DNA from: Burkholderia mayonis
Lineage (GTDB): Bacteria; Pseudomonadota; Gammaproteobacteria; Burkholderiales; Burkholderiaceae
Assembly (NCBI RefSeq): GCF_001523745.2
Contig: NZ_CP013386.1
Coordinates: 2,232,001 to 2,296,000 of the forward strand
Direction: 5' to 3'
DNA: 64,000 bases
Shown piece by piece: positions 8,764-18,840 of this stretch (positions are counted from its first letter, which is position 1; each line of letters begins with the position of its first letter). The notes beneath the pieces are model-generated. The model worked only from the letters and a program-made list of their open reading frames with translations. It did no database searches and was not told the DNA's origin. Made by a program: the position numbers and the translations under genes.

Positions 8764-11631
8764 ATGAGCGACACCACGCTTGCGAAGAGTTTCGAGCCCC
8801 AGACCATCGAATCCCAATGGGGGCCGGAATGGGAAAAGCGCGGCTATGCCACTCCCGCGCTCGACCCGAGCCGGCCGGACTTCTCGATCCAGTTGCCGCC
8901 CCCGAACGTGACGGGCACGCTGCACATGGGCCACGCGTTCAATCAGACGATCATGGACGGGCTCGTGCGCTACCACCGGATGCTCGGCCACAACACGCTG
9001 TGGCTGCCCGGCACCGACCACGCGGGCATCGCGACGCAGATCGTCGTCGAGCGCCAGCTCGATGCGCAAGGCGTGTCGCGGCACGACCTCGGCCGCGAGA
9101 AATTCGTCGAGCGCGTATGGGAATGGAAGGAAAAATCCGGCTCGACGATCACCGGCCAGATCCGCCGGCTCGGCGCATCGCCCGACTGGTCGCGCGAGTA
9201 CTTCACGATGAACGACAAGATGTCGGACGTCGTGCGCGAAGTGTTCGTGCGCCTCTATGAACAGGGCCTCATCTATCGCGGCAAGCGCCTCGTCAACTGG
9301 GACCCCGTGCTGCTTACCGCCGTGTCCGACCTCGAAGTCGCGAGCGAAGAGGAAAACGGCCATCTGTGGCACATCAGGTATCCGCTCGCCGACGGCTCGG
9401 GCCACCTGACCGTCGCGACGACGCGCCCCGAGACGATGCTCGGCGACGTCGCGGTGATGGTCCATCCGGAAGACGAGCGCTACAGGCAACTGATCGGCCG
9501 GCACGTGAAGCTGCCGCTTTGCGATCGCGAGATTCCGGTGATCGCCGACGACTACGTCGACCGCGAATTCGGCACGGGCGTCGTGAAGGTCACGCCCGCG
9601 CACGACTTCAACGACTACCAGGTCGGCCTGCGCCACAAGCTCGAGCCGATCGAGATCCTGACGCTCGACGCGAAGATCAACGACAACGCGCCCGGGCAAT
9701 ACCGGGGCCTCGACCGCTTCGACGCGCGCCGCGCGATCGTCGACGAACTCGACGCGCAAGGCTTCCTCGAATCCGTGAAGCCGCACAAGCTGATGGTGCC
9801 GCGCGGCGACCGCACGGGCGTCGTGATCGAGCCGATGCTCACCGATCAGTGGTTCGTCGCGATGACGAAGCCCGCGCCGGAAGGCACGTTCCATCCGGGC
9901 AAGTCGATCACGGAAGTGTCGCTCGACGTCGTGCGCGGCGGCCGGATCAAGTTCGTGCCGGAAAACTGGACGAGCACCTACTACCAGTGGCTCGAGAACA
10001 TTCAGGACTGGTGCATCTCGCGCCAGCTGTGGTGGGGCCATCAAATTCCCGCGTGGTACGGCGAGAACGGCGAGATCTTCGTCGCGCGCAGCGAGGACGA
10101 CGCGCGCGCGCAGGCCGCCGCGAAGGGCTACGCGGGCCCGCTCAAGCGCGACGACGACGTGCTCGACACGTGGTTCTCGTCGGCGCTCGTGCCGTTCTCG
10201 TCGCTCGGCTGGCCGAACGACACGCCGGAACTAAAGCACTTCCTGCCGTCGTCGGTGCTCGTGACGGGCTTCGACATCATCTTCTTCTGGGTCGCCCGGA
10301 TGGTGATGATGACGACGCACTTCACGAACAAGGTGCCGTTCGAGACGGTCTACGTGCACGGCCTCGTGCGCGACGCCGAAGGCCAGAAGATGTCGAAGAG
10401 CAAGGGCAACACGCTCGACCCGATCGACATCATCGACGGCATCGGTCTCGACGCGCTCGTCGCGAAGCGCACGACGGGCCTGATGAATCCGAAGCAGGCC
10501 GCGACGATCGAGAAGAAGACGCGCAAGGAGTTCCCCGACGGCATCCCGGCGTTCGGCACCGACGCGCTGCGCTTCACGATGGCGTCGATGGCGACGCTCG
10601 GCCGCAACGTGAACTTCGACCTCGCGCGCTGCGAAGGCTACCGCAACTTCTGCAACAAGCTGTGGAACGCAACCCGCTTCGTGCTGATGAACTGCGAAGG
10701 CCACGACTGCGGCTTCGACAAGCCGGAAGTGTGCGGCGCGGGCGACTGCGGCCCGGGCGGGTATCTCGACTTCTCGGCGGCGGACCGCTGGATCGTGTCG
10801 CTCCTGCAGCGCGTCGAGGCGGACATCGCGAAGGGCTTCACCGACTACCGCTTCGACAACATCGCGAACGCGATCTACAAGTTCGTCTGGGACGAGTACT
10901 GCGACTGGTACCTCGAGCTCGCGAAGGTGCAGATCCAGAACGGCGCGCCCGAGCAGCAGCGCGCGACGCGCCGCACGCTGCTGCGCGTGCTCGAGACGGT
11001 GTTGCGTCTCGCGCATCCGATCGTCCCGTTCATCACCGAGGCGCTGTGGCAGAAAGTCGCGCCGCTCGCCGGCCGCTATCCGGCGTGCACGGCGGAAGGC
11101 GAAGCGTCGCTGATGACGCAGGCGTATCCGATCGCCGATCCGAAGAAGCTCGACGAGGCCTCCGAACAGTGGGCGGCCGAACTGAAGACCGTAGTCGATG
11201 CATGTCGTAATCTTCGTGGCGAGATGAATCTGTCTCCCGCGACCAAGGTGCCGCTCCTCGCAGCCGGCGACGCCGCGAAGCTGCAGGCGTTCGCGCCGTA
11301 CGTCCAGGCGCTCGCGCGCCTGTCCGAAGTGCGCGTCCTCGCGAACGAAGCGGCGCTCGACGCAGAAGCGCACGGCGCGCCGATCGCGATCGTCGGCGAC
11401 AACAAGCTGGTGCTGAAGGTCGAGATCGACGTCGCGGCGGAGCGCGAGCGTCTGTCGAAGGAGATCGCGCGTCTCGAAGGCGAGGTCGTGAAGTGCAACG
11501 CGAAGCTCGGCAACGAGGCGTTCGTCGCAAAAGCGCCGCCCGCCGTGGTTGAACAAGAGCAAAAGCGGCTCGCGGAGTTTCGGAATACATTGACGAAACT
11601 GAGCGCGCAGCTTGCCCGCCTGCCGTCGTAA
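8764..11631 (+). CDS. valS: Valyl-tRNA synthetase
   Basis: A 955-residue class I aminoacyl-tRNA synthetase that charges tRNA-Val, with a normal bacterial length. The HIGH motif appears as [16 protein letters not shown] (about residues 45-60). The CP1 editing domain follows ([13 protein letters not shown]... [11 protein letters not shown]), and the KMSKS loop appears as [14 protein letters not shown] (about 541-554). An anticodon-binding helical domain and a C-terminal coiled-coil arm (about 885-950, [23 protein letters not shown]) complete the architecture. All catalytic motifs are intact. It is probably transcribed from the -10 box at 8711, and galU follows 86 bases downstream with its own promoter candidate. 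Confidence 0.97.
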   Translation: MSDTTLAKSFEPQTIESQWGPEWEKRGYATPALDPSRPDFSIQLPPPNVTGTLHMGHAFNQTIMDGLVRYHRMLGHNTLWLPGTDHAGIATQIVVERQLDAQGVSRHDLGREKFVERVWEWKEKSGSTITGQIRRLGASPDWSREYFTMNDKMSDVVREVFVRLYEQGLIYRGKRLVNWDPVLLTAVSDLEVASEEENGHLWHIRYPLADGSGHLTVATTRPETMLGDVAVMVHPEDERYRQLIGRHVKLPLCDREIPVIADDYVDREFGTGVVKVTPAHDFNDYQVGLRHKLEPIEILTLDAKINDNAPGQYRGLDRFDARRAIVDELDAQGFLESVKPHKLMVPRGDRTGVVIEPMLTDQWFVAMTKPAPEGTFHPGKSITEVSLDVVRGGRIKFVPENWTSTYYQWLENIQDWCISRQLWWGHQIPAWYGENGEIFVARSEDDARAQAAAKGYAGPLKRDDDVLDTWFSSALVPFSSLGWPNDTPELKHFLPSSVLVTGFDIIFFWVARMVMMTTHFTNKVPFETVYVHGLVRDAEGQKMSKSKGNTLDPIDIIDGIGLDALVAKRTTGLMNPKQAATIEKKTRKEFPDGIPAFGTDALRFTMASMATLGRNVNFDLARCEGYRNFCNKLWNATRFVLMNCEGHDCGFDKPEVCGAGDCGPGGYLDFSAADRWIVSLLQRVEADIAKGFTDYRFDNIANAIYKFVWDEYCDWYLELAKVQIQNGAPEQQRATRRTLLRVLETVLRLAHPIVPFITEALWQKVAPLAGRYPACTAEGEASLMTQAYPIADPKKLDEASEQWAAELKTVVDACRNLRGEMNLSPATKVPLLAAGDAAKLQAFAPYVQALARLSEVRVLANEAALDAEAHGAPIAIVGDNKLVLKVEIDVAAERERLSKEIARLEGEVVKCNAKLGNEAFVAKAPPAVVEQEQKRLAEFRNTLTKLSAQLARLPS

Positions 11632-11657
11632 CAGTCCGTAAGGAATCTTGCGTTCAC

Positions 11658-11663
11658 TATAAT
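11658..11663 (+). promoter_or_regulatory. Candidate -10 box for galU
   Basis: Perfect TATAAT within the valS-galU gap, 55 bases before the galU start codon. The -35 position is not well matched. It suggests galU can be transcribed independently of valS. Confidence 0.45.
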
Positions 11664-11717
11664 GCTGCAATCACCATTTGATTCGACCGAATCAATACGA
11701 GGAACAAGGGTTCAATC

Positions 11718-12599
11718 ATGCTGAAAGTCACCAAGGCGGTTTTCCCGGTCGCGGGCTTGGGCACGCGGTTCCTGCCCGCCACGAAGGCGAGCCCGAAGGA
11801 AATGCTGCCGGTCGTCGACAAACCGTTGATCCAGTATGCGGTGGAAGAAGCGATTGCAGCGGGCATCACCGAAATGATCTTCGTGACGGGCCGCAGCAAG
11901 CGCGCAATCGAGGACCACTTCGACAAGTCGTATGAAGTCGAGGCGGAGCTCGAAGCGCGCGGCAAGGAAAAGCTGCTCGAGCTCGTGCGCAGCATCAAGC
12001 CGAGCCATGTCGATTGCTTCTACGTGCGTCAGCCGGAAGCACTCGGCCTCGGTCACGCGGTGCTGTGCGCGGAGAAGCTCGTCGCCGACAACCCGTTCGC
12101 CGTGATCCTCGCGGACGACCTGCTCGACGGCGACCCGCCCGTGATGAAGCAGATGGTCGACGTGTTCGACCACTATCACAGCTCGGTGATCGGCGTCGAA
12201 GAGATTCCGCCTGAGGACACGAAGTCCTACGGGATCGTCGACGGCAAGGAGTGGGAAGACTCGATCATCAAGATGTCGGCGATCGTCGAGAAGCCCGCGC
12301 CCGAAGTCGCGCCGTCGAACCTCGGCGTCGTCGGCCGCTACGTGCTGAAGCCGCGGATCTTCGATCACCTGCGCGCGTTGAAACCCGGCGCGGGCGGCGA
12401 GCTGCAATTGACGGACGCGATCGAGGCGCTCCTCGCCGACGAGCAGGTGCTCGCGTACAAGTACCGCGGCACCCGCTTCGACTGCGGCAGCAAGCTCGGC
12501 TATCTGAAGGCGACGGTCGAGTTCGCGCTGCGCCATCCCGAAGTGAAGACCGAGTTCGAAGCGTATCTGCGCTCGCGCAGCGAAACGCAGCAACCGTAA
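11718..12599 (+). CDS. galU: UTP-glucose-1-phosphate uridylyltransferase
   Basis: A 293-residue enzyme that makes UDP-glucose from UTP and glucose-1-phosphate for LPS, capsule, trehalose and other glucans. The nucleotide-binding signature lies at residues about 8-30 ([21 protein letters not shown]), followed by [16 protein letters not shown]. Further conserved pieces are [19 protein letters not shown] and the uracil/sugar pocket region GIVDGKEW. The length and every block match bacterial GalU proteins. The start has a GAGGAACAAGG ribosome-binding region upstream. It is convergent with the lipoprotein gene at 12658. Confidence 0.96.
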   Translation: MLKVTKAVFPVAGLGTRFLPATKASPKEMLPVVDKPLIQYAVEEAIAAGITEMIFVTGRSKRAIEDHFDKSYEVEAELEARGKEKLLELVRSIKPSHVDCFYVRQPEALGLGHAVLCAEKLVADNPFAVILADDLLDGDPPVMKQMVDVFDHYHSSVIGVEEIPPEDTKSYGIVDGKEWEDSIIKMSAIVEKPAPEVAPSNLGVVGRYVLKPRIFDHLRALKPGAGGELQLTDAIEALLADEQVLAYKYRGTRFDCGSKLGYLKATVEFALRHPEVKTEFEAYLRSRSETQQP

Positions 12600-12613
12600 C
12601 CCCGGTCAAGCGC

Positions 12614-12633
12614 GGCGGGCGGCCATGCCCGCC
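12614..12633. terminator. GC-rich hairpin between convergent galU and lipoprotein gene
   Basis: GGCGGGC (about 12614-12620) pairs with GCCCGCC (about 12627-12633) around a 6-base loop. It lies in the 58-bp gap between two convergent stops. There is no U-tract, so a terminator role is only likely by position. Confidence 0.4.
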
Positions 12634-12657
12634 TGCCGCGCCACCGCCCGCCCCCGC

Positions 12658-13272
12658 TTAGTTCGAGCGGGCGGGCTTCACCGATATGATGCCCGGCATC
12701 GCATCCGCGTCGCGCTTCTTCGTTTCGACCAGCCAGCCATTCCCGTCCGTATACGGCACGCGCGCAAGCGCGCTGCGCACGAGCGCGGGCGCCGCCCGCA
12801 GCGCGTCGGGACGCCGGTCCTGCACGGCCGCCGAGACACGATACGCCTCGGCGCCGCTGCTGCGCTCGACGAAACGCAACGTCAGCACGTGCCGGTAGAT
12901 CGTGCCCGCGAACGGCAGTCCGAACGGCGCTGGTCCGTCGACCGCGACGCACGCCGGTTGCTGCGCGCCGCCGCAACCCGGCATCGTCAGCACGACGGAT
13001 GCCGGCTGCGTCGCATAGGCGATCGTCACGCGATAGCGGGCCTGCGCGTCGGCCGCTTCGTCGAAGCCGCGCTGCGCAAGCTCGCGGCGCACGAGCGTTT
13101 CTACTTGCCGGTAGTCCGCGTTGTCGGCCTGCACGGCCGTCCGCGCGAAATCGTAGGTCCGCGTGCCCGCGAGCGCGCCCGGCGCCGCCGAAGCGCTGAC
13201 GCCTGTCGTCACCGACGCGCATCCTGACAACCATGCGACCGCCAGCGCCGCCCCCGCCCACAAGATCTTCAT
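12658..13272 (-). CDS. DUF4136-type outer-membrane lipoprotein
   Basis: A 204-residue protein with a lipoprotein signal peptide; the lipobox is LSGC, giving a lipidated Cys at about residue 18. The mature part starts with a small-residue linker (SVTTGVSASAAPGALAG), then TRTYDFARTAVQ and a beta-rich body containing YRVTIAYATQP and LRFVERSSGAEAYRVSA. This pattern suits the DUF4136 lipoproteins common in Burkholderia. The function is not known. The start chosen is the ATG preceded by GGGAGA at a 6-base spacing, rather than the longer open frame upstream. It lies 83 bases downstream of the CHASE2 kinase stop, which reads the opposite way relative to their promoters only by distance, not strand, so co-transcription from the kinase operon is not excluded. 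Confidence 0.75.
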   Translation of the reverse strand: MKILWAGAALAVAWLSGCASVTTGVSASAAPGALAGTRTYDFARTAVQADNADYRQVETLVRRELAQRGFDEAADAQARYRVTIAYATQPASVVLTMPGCGGAQQPACVAVDGPAPFGLPFAGTIYRHVLTLRFVERSSGAEAYRVSAAVQDRRPDALRAAPALVRSALARVPYTDGNGWLVETKKRDADAMPGIISVKPARSN

Positions 13273-13354
13273 AGCTTCTCCCATATCGCTTCGCCCCGTA
13301 CTCATTCGCCCATGCACGGGCCCCACCCGCGCCGAGCGTCGAATCCTGCCGACG

Positions 13355-15748
13355 TCACGCCGGCGGCTCGTCGAACGTCGGCAGCGACACGGTAATCGCC
13401 GTGCCGACGCCCGGCGTGCTGTCGACGCCGATGCCGCCGCCATGCCGCACGACCACGGTCTTGACGAACGCCATCCCGAGCCCGGACCCGGCGACTTCCG
13501 GCCGCTCGCTCGTGTGAAACCGCTTGAAGCGCTCGAACAGGTGCCGCTGATCCTCGAGCGAAATGCCGTAGCCCTGGTCACGGATCGTGCAGTGCAGGCG
13601 CCTCGTGTCCGGCTCGACCGATAGCGTACACGTGATCACCGTATCCGTCGGACTGTATTTGACCGCGTTGTTCAACAGGTTCACGAGCGCGCGGGTCATC
13701 AGCGAGCGGTCGGCGCCGACCCAGCACGGCTCGTCGCCGAGCGACGTGTCGATGCGAATCCGCTTCGCCTGCGCTTGCGGCCAGACCTCGTCGCTCGCGT
13801 CGATCAGCAGGTCGGTGAAGCTCACCGCTTCGAGCTGGTACGTCTGCGACTCGGCGCGCGCGAGCTGCACGAACTCGTCGGCGAGCATCAGCGCGCGCTG
13901 CGCATAGCGCTCGATCCGCGCGAGCAGCCCGCGCGCGTGATCGGATTCGGCCCGCTGCCGCTCGATCTCGACGAGCGCGAGGATCGATGACTGCGGCGAG
14001 CGCATGTCGTGCGACAACAGATGCAGCGCCTCCTCGCGCTGCCGCTCGGCCGCGTGCAGCGCGGTCACGTCGACGAGGCTCGCGATCCAGCCCGTCACGT
14101 TGCCCTGCGCGTTCGTGCACGGCGCGTAGCGTAGCAGATGATCGAGCCCGCTCAGGTCGCGAACTTCGATGCCGCGCTCCATCACGTCGTTCTCGTAGTC
14201 GCGTGTCGGGTCGAGCGCGGCGGGCCAGTGCGTGCGGATCTCGAGGTCATGCTCGGCGTTGCCGTCGACCGTCTTCGTAAACGACAGCTCGCCGAACGCG
14301 ACGCGCAGCGGCCGCCCTTCCGGCGCCGGCGCGTTGAGCCGCGCGCAATAGCGCTTCGCCGCGTGGTTCGCGATCAGCACGGTACCCGCGAGATCGGTGA
14401 CGACGACGGGTTCCGGCATGCTGTCGAGGCTGTCCCAAACGAAGCGCTTCATGTCCTGCACGCGCTGCGCGGCCTGCGCCATCAGCGCCATCTGCCGCTC
14501 GAGCACGTCGCCGCCGAATTCGCTGCGCTCGCGCGGCGCCTCGGGCAGCAGATGCGGCTCGTCGGCAAGACGCTGCAGCTCGTGGCGCAGGTACGACATC
14601 GTCATCTCGAGGCGCCGCCAGTTCCAGATCGGGTAGACCGCGATCAGCCCGAAGATCGCCGGCGCGGGCGACAGCCACAGCCTCGCCTCGTAGAGGAGCG
14701 CCGTGCTCGACGCGACCGCGAGCGCCGCGAGGCTCAGCGTGAGGAGCAGCGAGCGCCACGGCGACAGCATCAGGAAGCCGGCGAGCAGCACGACGAGCGG
14801 CAGCAGCGACGCGCTGAACACGAGCCAGCCGGACACGGGCGAGATCGCGCGCCCCGTCATCAGCGTATCGAGCACGCTCGCATGGATATAGACGCCCGGC
14901 AGCGGGCCGAACTCGCCCGAGATCGGCGTCGCGAAGCGATCGTAGAGTCCCGACGCGGTCGCGCCGACGATCACGATCTTCCCGCGGAGTTGCCCGGGAT
15001 CCACGCGGCCCGCGAGCACGTCGACGAACGAGATCGCCGGGTAGTTCTGCGACGCGCGGCTGAACGGAATGAAATAGCGGGATTCGCCGTTGTCGTCCCG
15101 CGCGATGTCGTGCGCGCGCCGCGCGACGGGCGCCGGCTGCGCGAGCTTCAGCTGGCCGTTCTCGAGCGCGTGGAACACGGGCACCATCAGTTGCGGCCAG
15201 CGGTGCCGGCCGTCGCTCTCGAAGAGCGCGACGCTGCGCACGATTCCGTCCGGGTCGACTTCCAGATTGATGTGGCCCGCGCCCGCGACGTGCTGCGCGA
15301 GCACCGGCACGGGCGGATTGACGGTGCGCGTGCCATCGCCCTCCTCGGGGCTCAGCAGCACGGGCAGGAACGTCGGCACGAGATCGAGCGACTTCGCCAA
15401 CGCCTTGTCGTCGGCGGACGGCTCGGTGAACAGCACGTCATAGACGACGGCGGCCGGCTGCGTCTTCGCGAGCGCGTCGAGGAATTCCGCATGGACGCTG
15501 CGCTGCCACGGCCAGCGGCCGAGCGTGTCGAGACTGCGGTTGTCGATCTCGACGATCACGATGTTCGGCTCGATCGGCAGCTTGCGCAGCGTCAGCAAGC
15601 GGTCGTAGATGATCCGATCGACGCTCGCCGTCATCCGGCCCGCGACGCCCCCGAGGATCACCGCGATCCCGAGACAGCCGATCGCGATCCATTCGACGAG
15701 AAAGCGGCGGCCGAGCAGCCGCCGCCGTTGCGTGCGGTCGAATCTCAT
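13355..15748 (-). CDS. CHASE2-domain sensor histidine kinase
   Basis: A 797-residue membrane kinase. An N-terminal TM (about 18-38) is followed by a periplasmic CHASE2 domain (about 45-290, with DRLLTLRK, VIVEIDNRSLDTLGRWPW, and FADVLAGRVDPGQL-like elements ending in GKIVIVGATASGL). Three or so TM helices (about 305-375) come next, then a PAS-type domain (about 440-560), a HisKA dimerisation domain with phospho-acceptor His580 (LLSHDMRSP) and a HATPase domain (NLLNNAVKYSP, DQGYGIS, GSGLGMAFVK). All kinase boxes are intact. It is the last gene of a three-gene operon with the LysM-FecR protein and the response regulator, 10 bases downstream of the former. The stimulus is unknown. Confidence 0.93.
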   Translation of the reverse strand: MRFDRTQRRRLLGRRFLVEWIAIGCLGIAVILGGVAGRMTASVDRIIYDRLLTLRKLPIEPNIVIVEIDNRSLDTLGRWPWQRSVHAEFLDALAKTQPAAVVYDVLFTEPSADDKALAKSLDLVPTFLPVLLSPEEGDGTRTVNPPVPVLAQHVAGAGHINLEVDPDGIVRSVALFESDGRHRWPQLMVPVFHALENGQLKLAQPAPVARRAHDIARDDNGESRYFIPFSRASQNYPAISFVDVLAGRVDPGQLRGKIVIVGATASGLYDRFATPISGEFGPLPGVYIHASVLDTLMTGRAISPVSGWLVFSASLLPLVVLLAGFLMLSPWRSLLLTLSLAALAVASSTALLYEARLWLSPAPAIFGLIAVYPIWNWRRLEMTMSYLRHELQRLADEPHLLPEAPRERSEFGGDVLERQMALMAQAAQRVQDMKRFVWDSLDSMPEPVVVTDLAGTVLIANHAAKRYCARLNAPAPEGRPLRVAFGELSFTKTVDGNAEHDLEIRTHWPAALDPTRDYENDVMERGIEVRDLSGLDHLLRYAPCTNAQGNVTGWIASLVDVTALHAAERQREEALHLLSHDMRSPQSSILALVEIERQRAESDHARGLLARIERYAQRALMLADEFVQLARAESQTYQLEAVSFTDLLIDASDEVWPQAQAKRIRIDTSLGDEPCWVGADRSLMTRALVNLLNNAVKYSPTDTVITCTLSVEPDTRRLHCTIRDQGYGISLEDQRHLFERFKRFHTSERPEVAGSGLGMAFVKTVVVRHGGGIGVDSTPGVGTAITVSLPTFDEPPA

Positions 15749-15758
15749 CCGCCGCCCA

Positions 15759-17123
15759 TCAACGCGCGATCGTGAACGCGTTGACCGCGCTGGCCTTCTC
15801 GTAGAAACGGCCGCCTTCGAAGCGCTCCGCGATCACGGACCAGTAGTAGTCGCCGGGCTTCAGGTTCGATACGGCGATGCGCCCGCCCTGCGCGTCGACC
15901 TGGTCTACGATCGGGTTGCTCAGATCCTTCGCCCCCGACAGCACGAAGCGAAAGCGCGTCGCGCCGCCCGCGGAGCCGCCGTCCGTCGTCGACCAGCGGA
16001 ACGTGTACCCGCCGTCGGCGGGCGCCGCGGACGCGTTGATTCCGAAGCGTCGGCGCTCGAACGCGTAGATGCGCGGCTGGCCTTCGAGGCCGTGCGAATC
16101 GACAGCAGAGAGACGGACGAAATAGGTGCCGTCTGGCACGTCCGTAAACGCGGCGTGCGGCGCATTCACGCGTACTTCCTGGAAGAGATCGTACAGGCCC
16201 GCGTCGCGCGCGATCTGCACGTGGTAGTTCTGCGCGCCGCCCAGCGGCACGAGATCGAACGCCACCTGCGGCTCGTCCTGCACCTTCGCCGGATCGGTGA
16301 GCTGCGGCGCGCCAAGGAGCGCGATCGGGTTGCCGACCACGCCGTTCGCGCTCGACACGTTGCCGAAGTTCGCATGAACGAGCGTGTCGGTCGTGCGCTT
16401 CGCGCTCGGCGCAACGCCGACCGTGCCGTCCAGCACTTCGACCGTCGTCGACGCGCGACCGTCCTTGTCGTAATTCACGCGAAAGCGCGTGCCGCGCACG
16501 CCGGCGACGACCGACGGCGAACGGATCTGGAAGCGATCGTCTTTCTTCTTCAGGTGGGTGACTTCGCTGTCGACGGAGCCGCGCCGCAGGTCGATCACGC
16601 GCTCGAGCGTGCCCGTCAGCACCGTACGGCGCAGCGTCGCGAGATCGATCTGGCTGTCGGGCGGCATGCTCAGGTGCGTGCCGTCCGTGAGCTCGAGCGT
16701 GACGAACGCGTTCGCGCCCGTGCGCAGGCGGTCGCCTTCCGTCAGCGTCGCATCGACGGCCACGGGCGTGAACCGCGCGGAGCCGCGCCCCGCGCTCTCG
16801 ACCGCGCCGTGCGCGGCGATCACGCGCGCCGACAGCCGCTCCTTGCGCAGCCGCGCCGCGGGCAGCTTCAGCACGGCGCCCGGCTGCAGGTGCTTCGGCA
16901 CCGGCACGTCGTTCAGCTGCGCAACGAGCGACCAGTCGTCCGATCCTTGCAGGTAGCGGGCCGCGACGTCGTACAGGGTGTCGCCGCTGCGCGTCGTGTA
17001 GTCGACGGTCTGCGCGGCCGGGCGCTTCGCCTGCTGCGCGGCGGCGTGCTGCGCCGCCAGAGCCACTGCCGCGGCGCAGCACGCCGTCAGCACGTACTTC
17101 GTCACGATGCCGCTTGCGCTCAC
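15759..17123 (-). CDS. Exported LysM-FecR domain protein
   Basis: A 454-residue exported protein that starts with GTG. This GTG overlaps the TGA of the response-regulator gene (GTGA, 17120-17123), which argues for translational coupling and decides the start against the GTG at 17105. A signal peptide (about 1-31, ending AQHAAA) is followed by a LysM peptidoglycan-binding repeat (about 39-90: TRSGDTLYDVAARYLQ... LQPGAVLKLP). A FecR-type domain (about 115-260: LTEGDRLRTGANAFVTLELTDG, VVAGVRGTRFRVN) and a C-terminal part with FnIII-like repeats (YHVQIARDAGLYDLFQEV, GDYYWSVIAERFEGGRFY) complete it. FecR domains classically relay envelope signals. Here the partners are a CHASE2 kinase and an OmpR-type regulator, so a cell-wall-sensing role is a reasonable inference. 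Confidence 0.9.
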   Translation of the reverse strand: MSASGIVTKYVLTACCAAAVALAAQHAAAQQAKRPAAQTVDYTTRSGDTLYDVAARYLQGSDDWSLVAQLNDVPVPKHLQPGAVLKLPAARLRKERLSARVIAAHGAVESAGRGSARFTPVAVDATLTEGDRLRTGANAFVTLELTDGTHLSMPPDSQIDLATLRRTVLTGTLERVIDLRRGSVDSEVTHLKKKDDRFQIRSPSVVAGVRGTRFRVNYDKDGRASTTVEVLDGTVGVAPSAKRTTDTLVHANFGNVSSANGVVGNPIALLGAPQLTDPAKVQDEPQVAFDLVPLGGAQNYHVQIARDAGLYDLFQEVRVNAPHAAFTDVPDGTYFVRLSAVDSHGLEGQPRIYAFERRRFGINASAAPADGGYTFRWSTTDGGSAGGATRFRFVLSGAKDLSNPIVDQVDAQGGRIAVSNLKPGDYYWSVIAERFEGGRFYEKASAVNAFTIAR

Positions 17124-17824
17124 TCGGCGTCTCCCTGCGTCACGCGCTCGAGCCGGTAGCCGTAGCCGTAGATCGGCGCGAGACGGTAACCGTTCTCCGG
17201 ACGCAGGCCGAGCTTCGTGCGCAGCATCGAGATGTGCGTGTCCATCGTCCGCGACGGAATGTCGGTGGCCTGCTTCCAGACGAGATCGAGGATGTGCGCG
17301 CGCGACAGCGGCCGGTCGAGGTGCTGGAACAGCAGCAGCGCGAGCTCGAACTCCTTCTGCGTGAGGCTCACCGGCTTGTCGCCGACGTACGCCTGCTTCA
17401 GGTTCGCGTCGAACTTGTAGTTGTCGAACTCGCGGATCGACGACTCCGCGTTGACGGGATACGCGCGGCGCAGCAGCGAGCCGATCCTCGCGCGCAGGAT
17501 CGGACCGGACACGGGCTTCACGACGTAGTCGTCGGCGCCCGCGTTCAGGATCTGCGTGATGCCCGCTTCGTCGTCGCGGCTCGTCATGAAGATGATCGGC
17601 AAACGATGTTCGACCTGGTTCGCCCGCACCCACTTCAGGACTTCCTCGCCGGACATGTCCGGCACGTTCCAGTCGAGCACCAGCAGATCGAACGTCTCGC
17701 GCTGCAGGCGCTTCTTCAGCGCCTTGCCTTCCTTGAACGCATAGCACGTATGGCCTGCGGCCGTCAGCGTCTGACTGACAAAATCCGTTTGGGCCTGATC
17801 GTCATCCAGTACAGCAATTCTCAT
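17120..17824 (-). CDS. OmpR/PhoB-family response regulator
   Basis: A 234-residue DNA-binding regulator. The receiver domain (1-115) has the acidic pocket LDDDQ, phospho-acceptor Asp51 (VLDWNVPDMSGEE), conserved Thr/Ser (FMTSRDD) and Lys (DDYVVKPV). The winged-helix domain (about 125-230) contains LTQKEFELALLLFQHLDRPLSR and SRTMDTHISMLRTKLGL, ending in GYGYRLE. I chose the ATG at 17824, preceded by GGGG at short distance, because the next upstream ATG adds eight residues ahead of the conserved start (MRIAVLDDD). It is the first gene of the operon with the LysM-FecR and CHASE2 kinase genes, its most likely cognate partner. Confidence 0.95.
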   Translation of the reverse strand: MRIAVLDDDQAQTDFVSQTLTAAGHTCYAFKEGKALKKRLQRETFDLLVLDWNVPDMSGEEVLKWVRANQVEHRLPIIFMTSRDDEAGITQILNAGADDYVVKPVSGPILRARIGSLLRRAYPVNAESSIREFDNYKFDANLKQAYVGDKPVSLTQKEFELALLLFQHLDRPLSRAHILDLVWKQATDIPSRTMDTHISMLRTKLGLRPENGYRLAPIYGYGYRLERVTQGDAE

Positions 17825-18145
17825 AGCACCCCGCAAAACGAAATCCATTCGGGCCGCGTTCGCCGAGCGGCCATGGGCAAGCCCGCACGAGCCCCGATTC
17901 GTAATAACCCGCCATTATCGGCTGAATGGTGATGATTGTCCGGCGCGCTACGCGCGAACCGGTATTCTAAGTGATCGATGCCCCCATATCTCAAAAACGG
18001 GGCACGCCTGAGCGTGCGTTTTCATGATGGTAGTATGAAAACGTCCTGAGAAATGTGCGTATCGCCGCGTAATTATGTCAACGGTGATCGAGTCGCTCGC
18101 CGCGCTGCCGGCTGATTGCCCGACGAGCGCACCGGGAGCGCTCCG
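17825..18145. other. Promoter-side gap of the regulator/FecR/CHASE2 operon
   Basis: A 321-bp gap upstream of the response regulator. It contains AT-richer DNA around 17960-18080 and a perfect inverted repeat at 18017-18043, listed separately. No gene is apparent. Confidence 0.4.
18017..18043. repeat. Perfect 9-bp inverted repeat (possible operator)
   Basis: CGTTTTCAT and ATGAAAACG form perfect 9-bp arms separated by 9 bases, about 195 bases upstream of the response-regulator start. There is no T-tract after either arm, so an operator is more likely than a terminator. Confidence 0.5.
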
Positions 18146-18532
18146 CTAGGCCGGATCGGTTTCGAATACGTCGCGTGCGATCGGGCGCGACGCGTGTTGC
18201 AATGCGTCATGCAGACGGCCGCGCACGTGTTCCCAAGCGGCGCGCGCATAGTCCGGCTGATCGGCCGCCCATGCGTGCGCGAGATCGAACACGCGCTCGA
18301 CGGTCGCCGCGCAGCGCGTCAAGTCCGGCTGCGGACTGCCGAGCGCTTCGCGCATCCATTCGGCGAGCCAAGGCATCTCGACTGCGCTCGCATCCGCATA
18401 TGCCTCCAACGCGGCACGCGCATGGCGATCATGCTCGGGATCGAGCTCGACGCGCTGCATCGGCCGCATCCGCTCGCGCGCCTTGCCGTTCGGCTCGAAC
18501 GGTATCCGAATCGTTCCCGATTTGAACAGCAT
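18146..18532 (-). CDS. Hypothetical protein, small cytosolic
   Basis: A 128-residue protein with no signal peptide or membrane segment. It opens with MLFKSGTIRIPFEPNG and continues as mostly helical sequence (EHDRHARAALEAYADAS, MPWLAEWMREALGS, TVERVFDLAHAWAADQPDY) that is rich in Ala, Arg and Trp. I do not recognise a domain. The start is the ATG preceded by GGGGAG at good spacing; the longer open frame upstream looks non-coding. Codon use follows the genome, so it is probably real. It lies alone between the regulator operon and the TusA-like gene, both on the same strand. Confidence 0.6.
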   Translation of the reverse strand: MLFKSGTIRIPFEPNGKARERMRPMQRVELDPEHDRHARAALEAYADASAVEMPWLAEWMREALGSPQPDLTRCAATVERVFDLAHAWAADQPDYARAAWEHVRGRLHDALQHASRPIARDVFETDPA

Positions 18533-18775
18533 GACACTCCCCTGTTTGCCGCAACGACACGCACGGGGCATGTCCTTCGCGATACGTCCCGTCCGCAGCC
18601 GCGGCACCGCGCGGTGTGTTTCTGCAGACGAGATCCGACAGCGCAGTATAGGCAGTGCGCGGCGACAGGTGGTTTAAGGATTGTCAGATGCGACGAGCCG
18701 CCTTCGGCCCGGCGACGGCGGCTTGCGGCGTTCGCTCGCGGCATTCGCTGCGGCGTTCGCGCGGGGAGCGCGCAA

Positions 18776-18810
18776 TGAAAAATGCCGCGTCGGGCGCGCC
18801 CGCGCGGCAT
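18776..18810 (-). terminator. Rho-independent terminator after the TusA-like gene
   Basis: On the minus strand ATGCCGCG pairs with CGCGGCAT across a GC-rich 13-base loop, followed directly by a TTTTTC tract. It sits about 31 bases downstream of the TusA-like stop. Confidence 0.75.
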
Positions 18811-18840
18811 CGGAACGATGCGGCGCCGCCGCCTTGCGCG

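Noticed and set aside
14138..15775. 545-codon frame opposite the CHASE2 kinase
   Set aside because: Composition bias only; the minus strand carries complete kinase and CHASE2 motifs.
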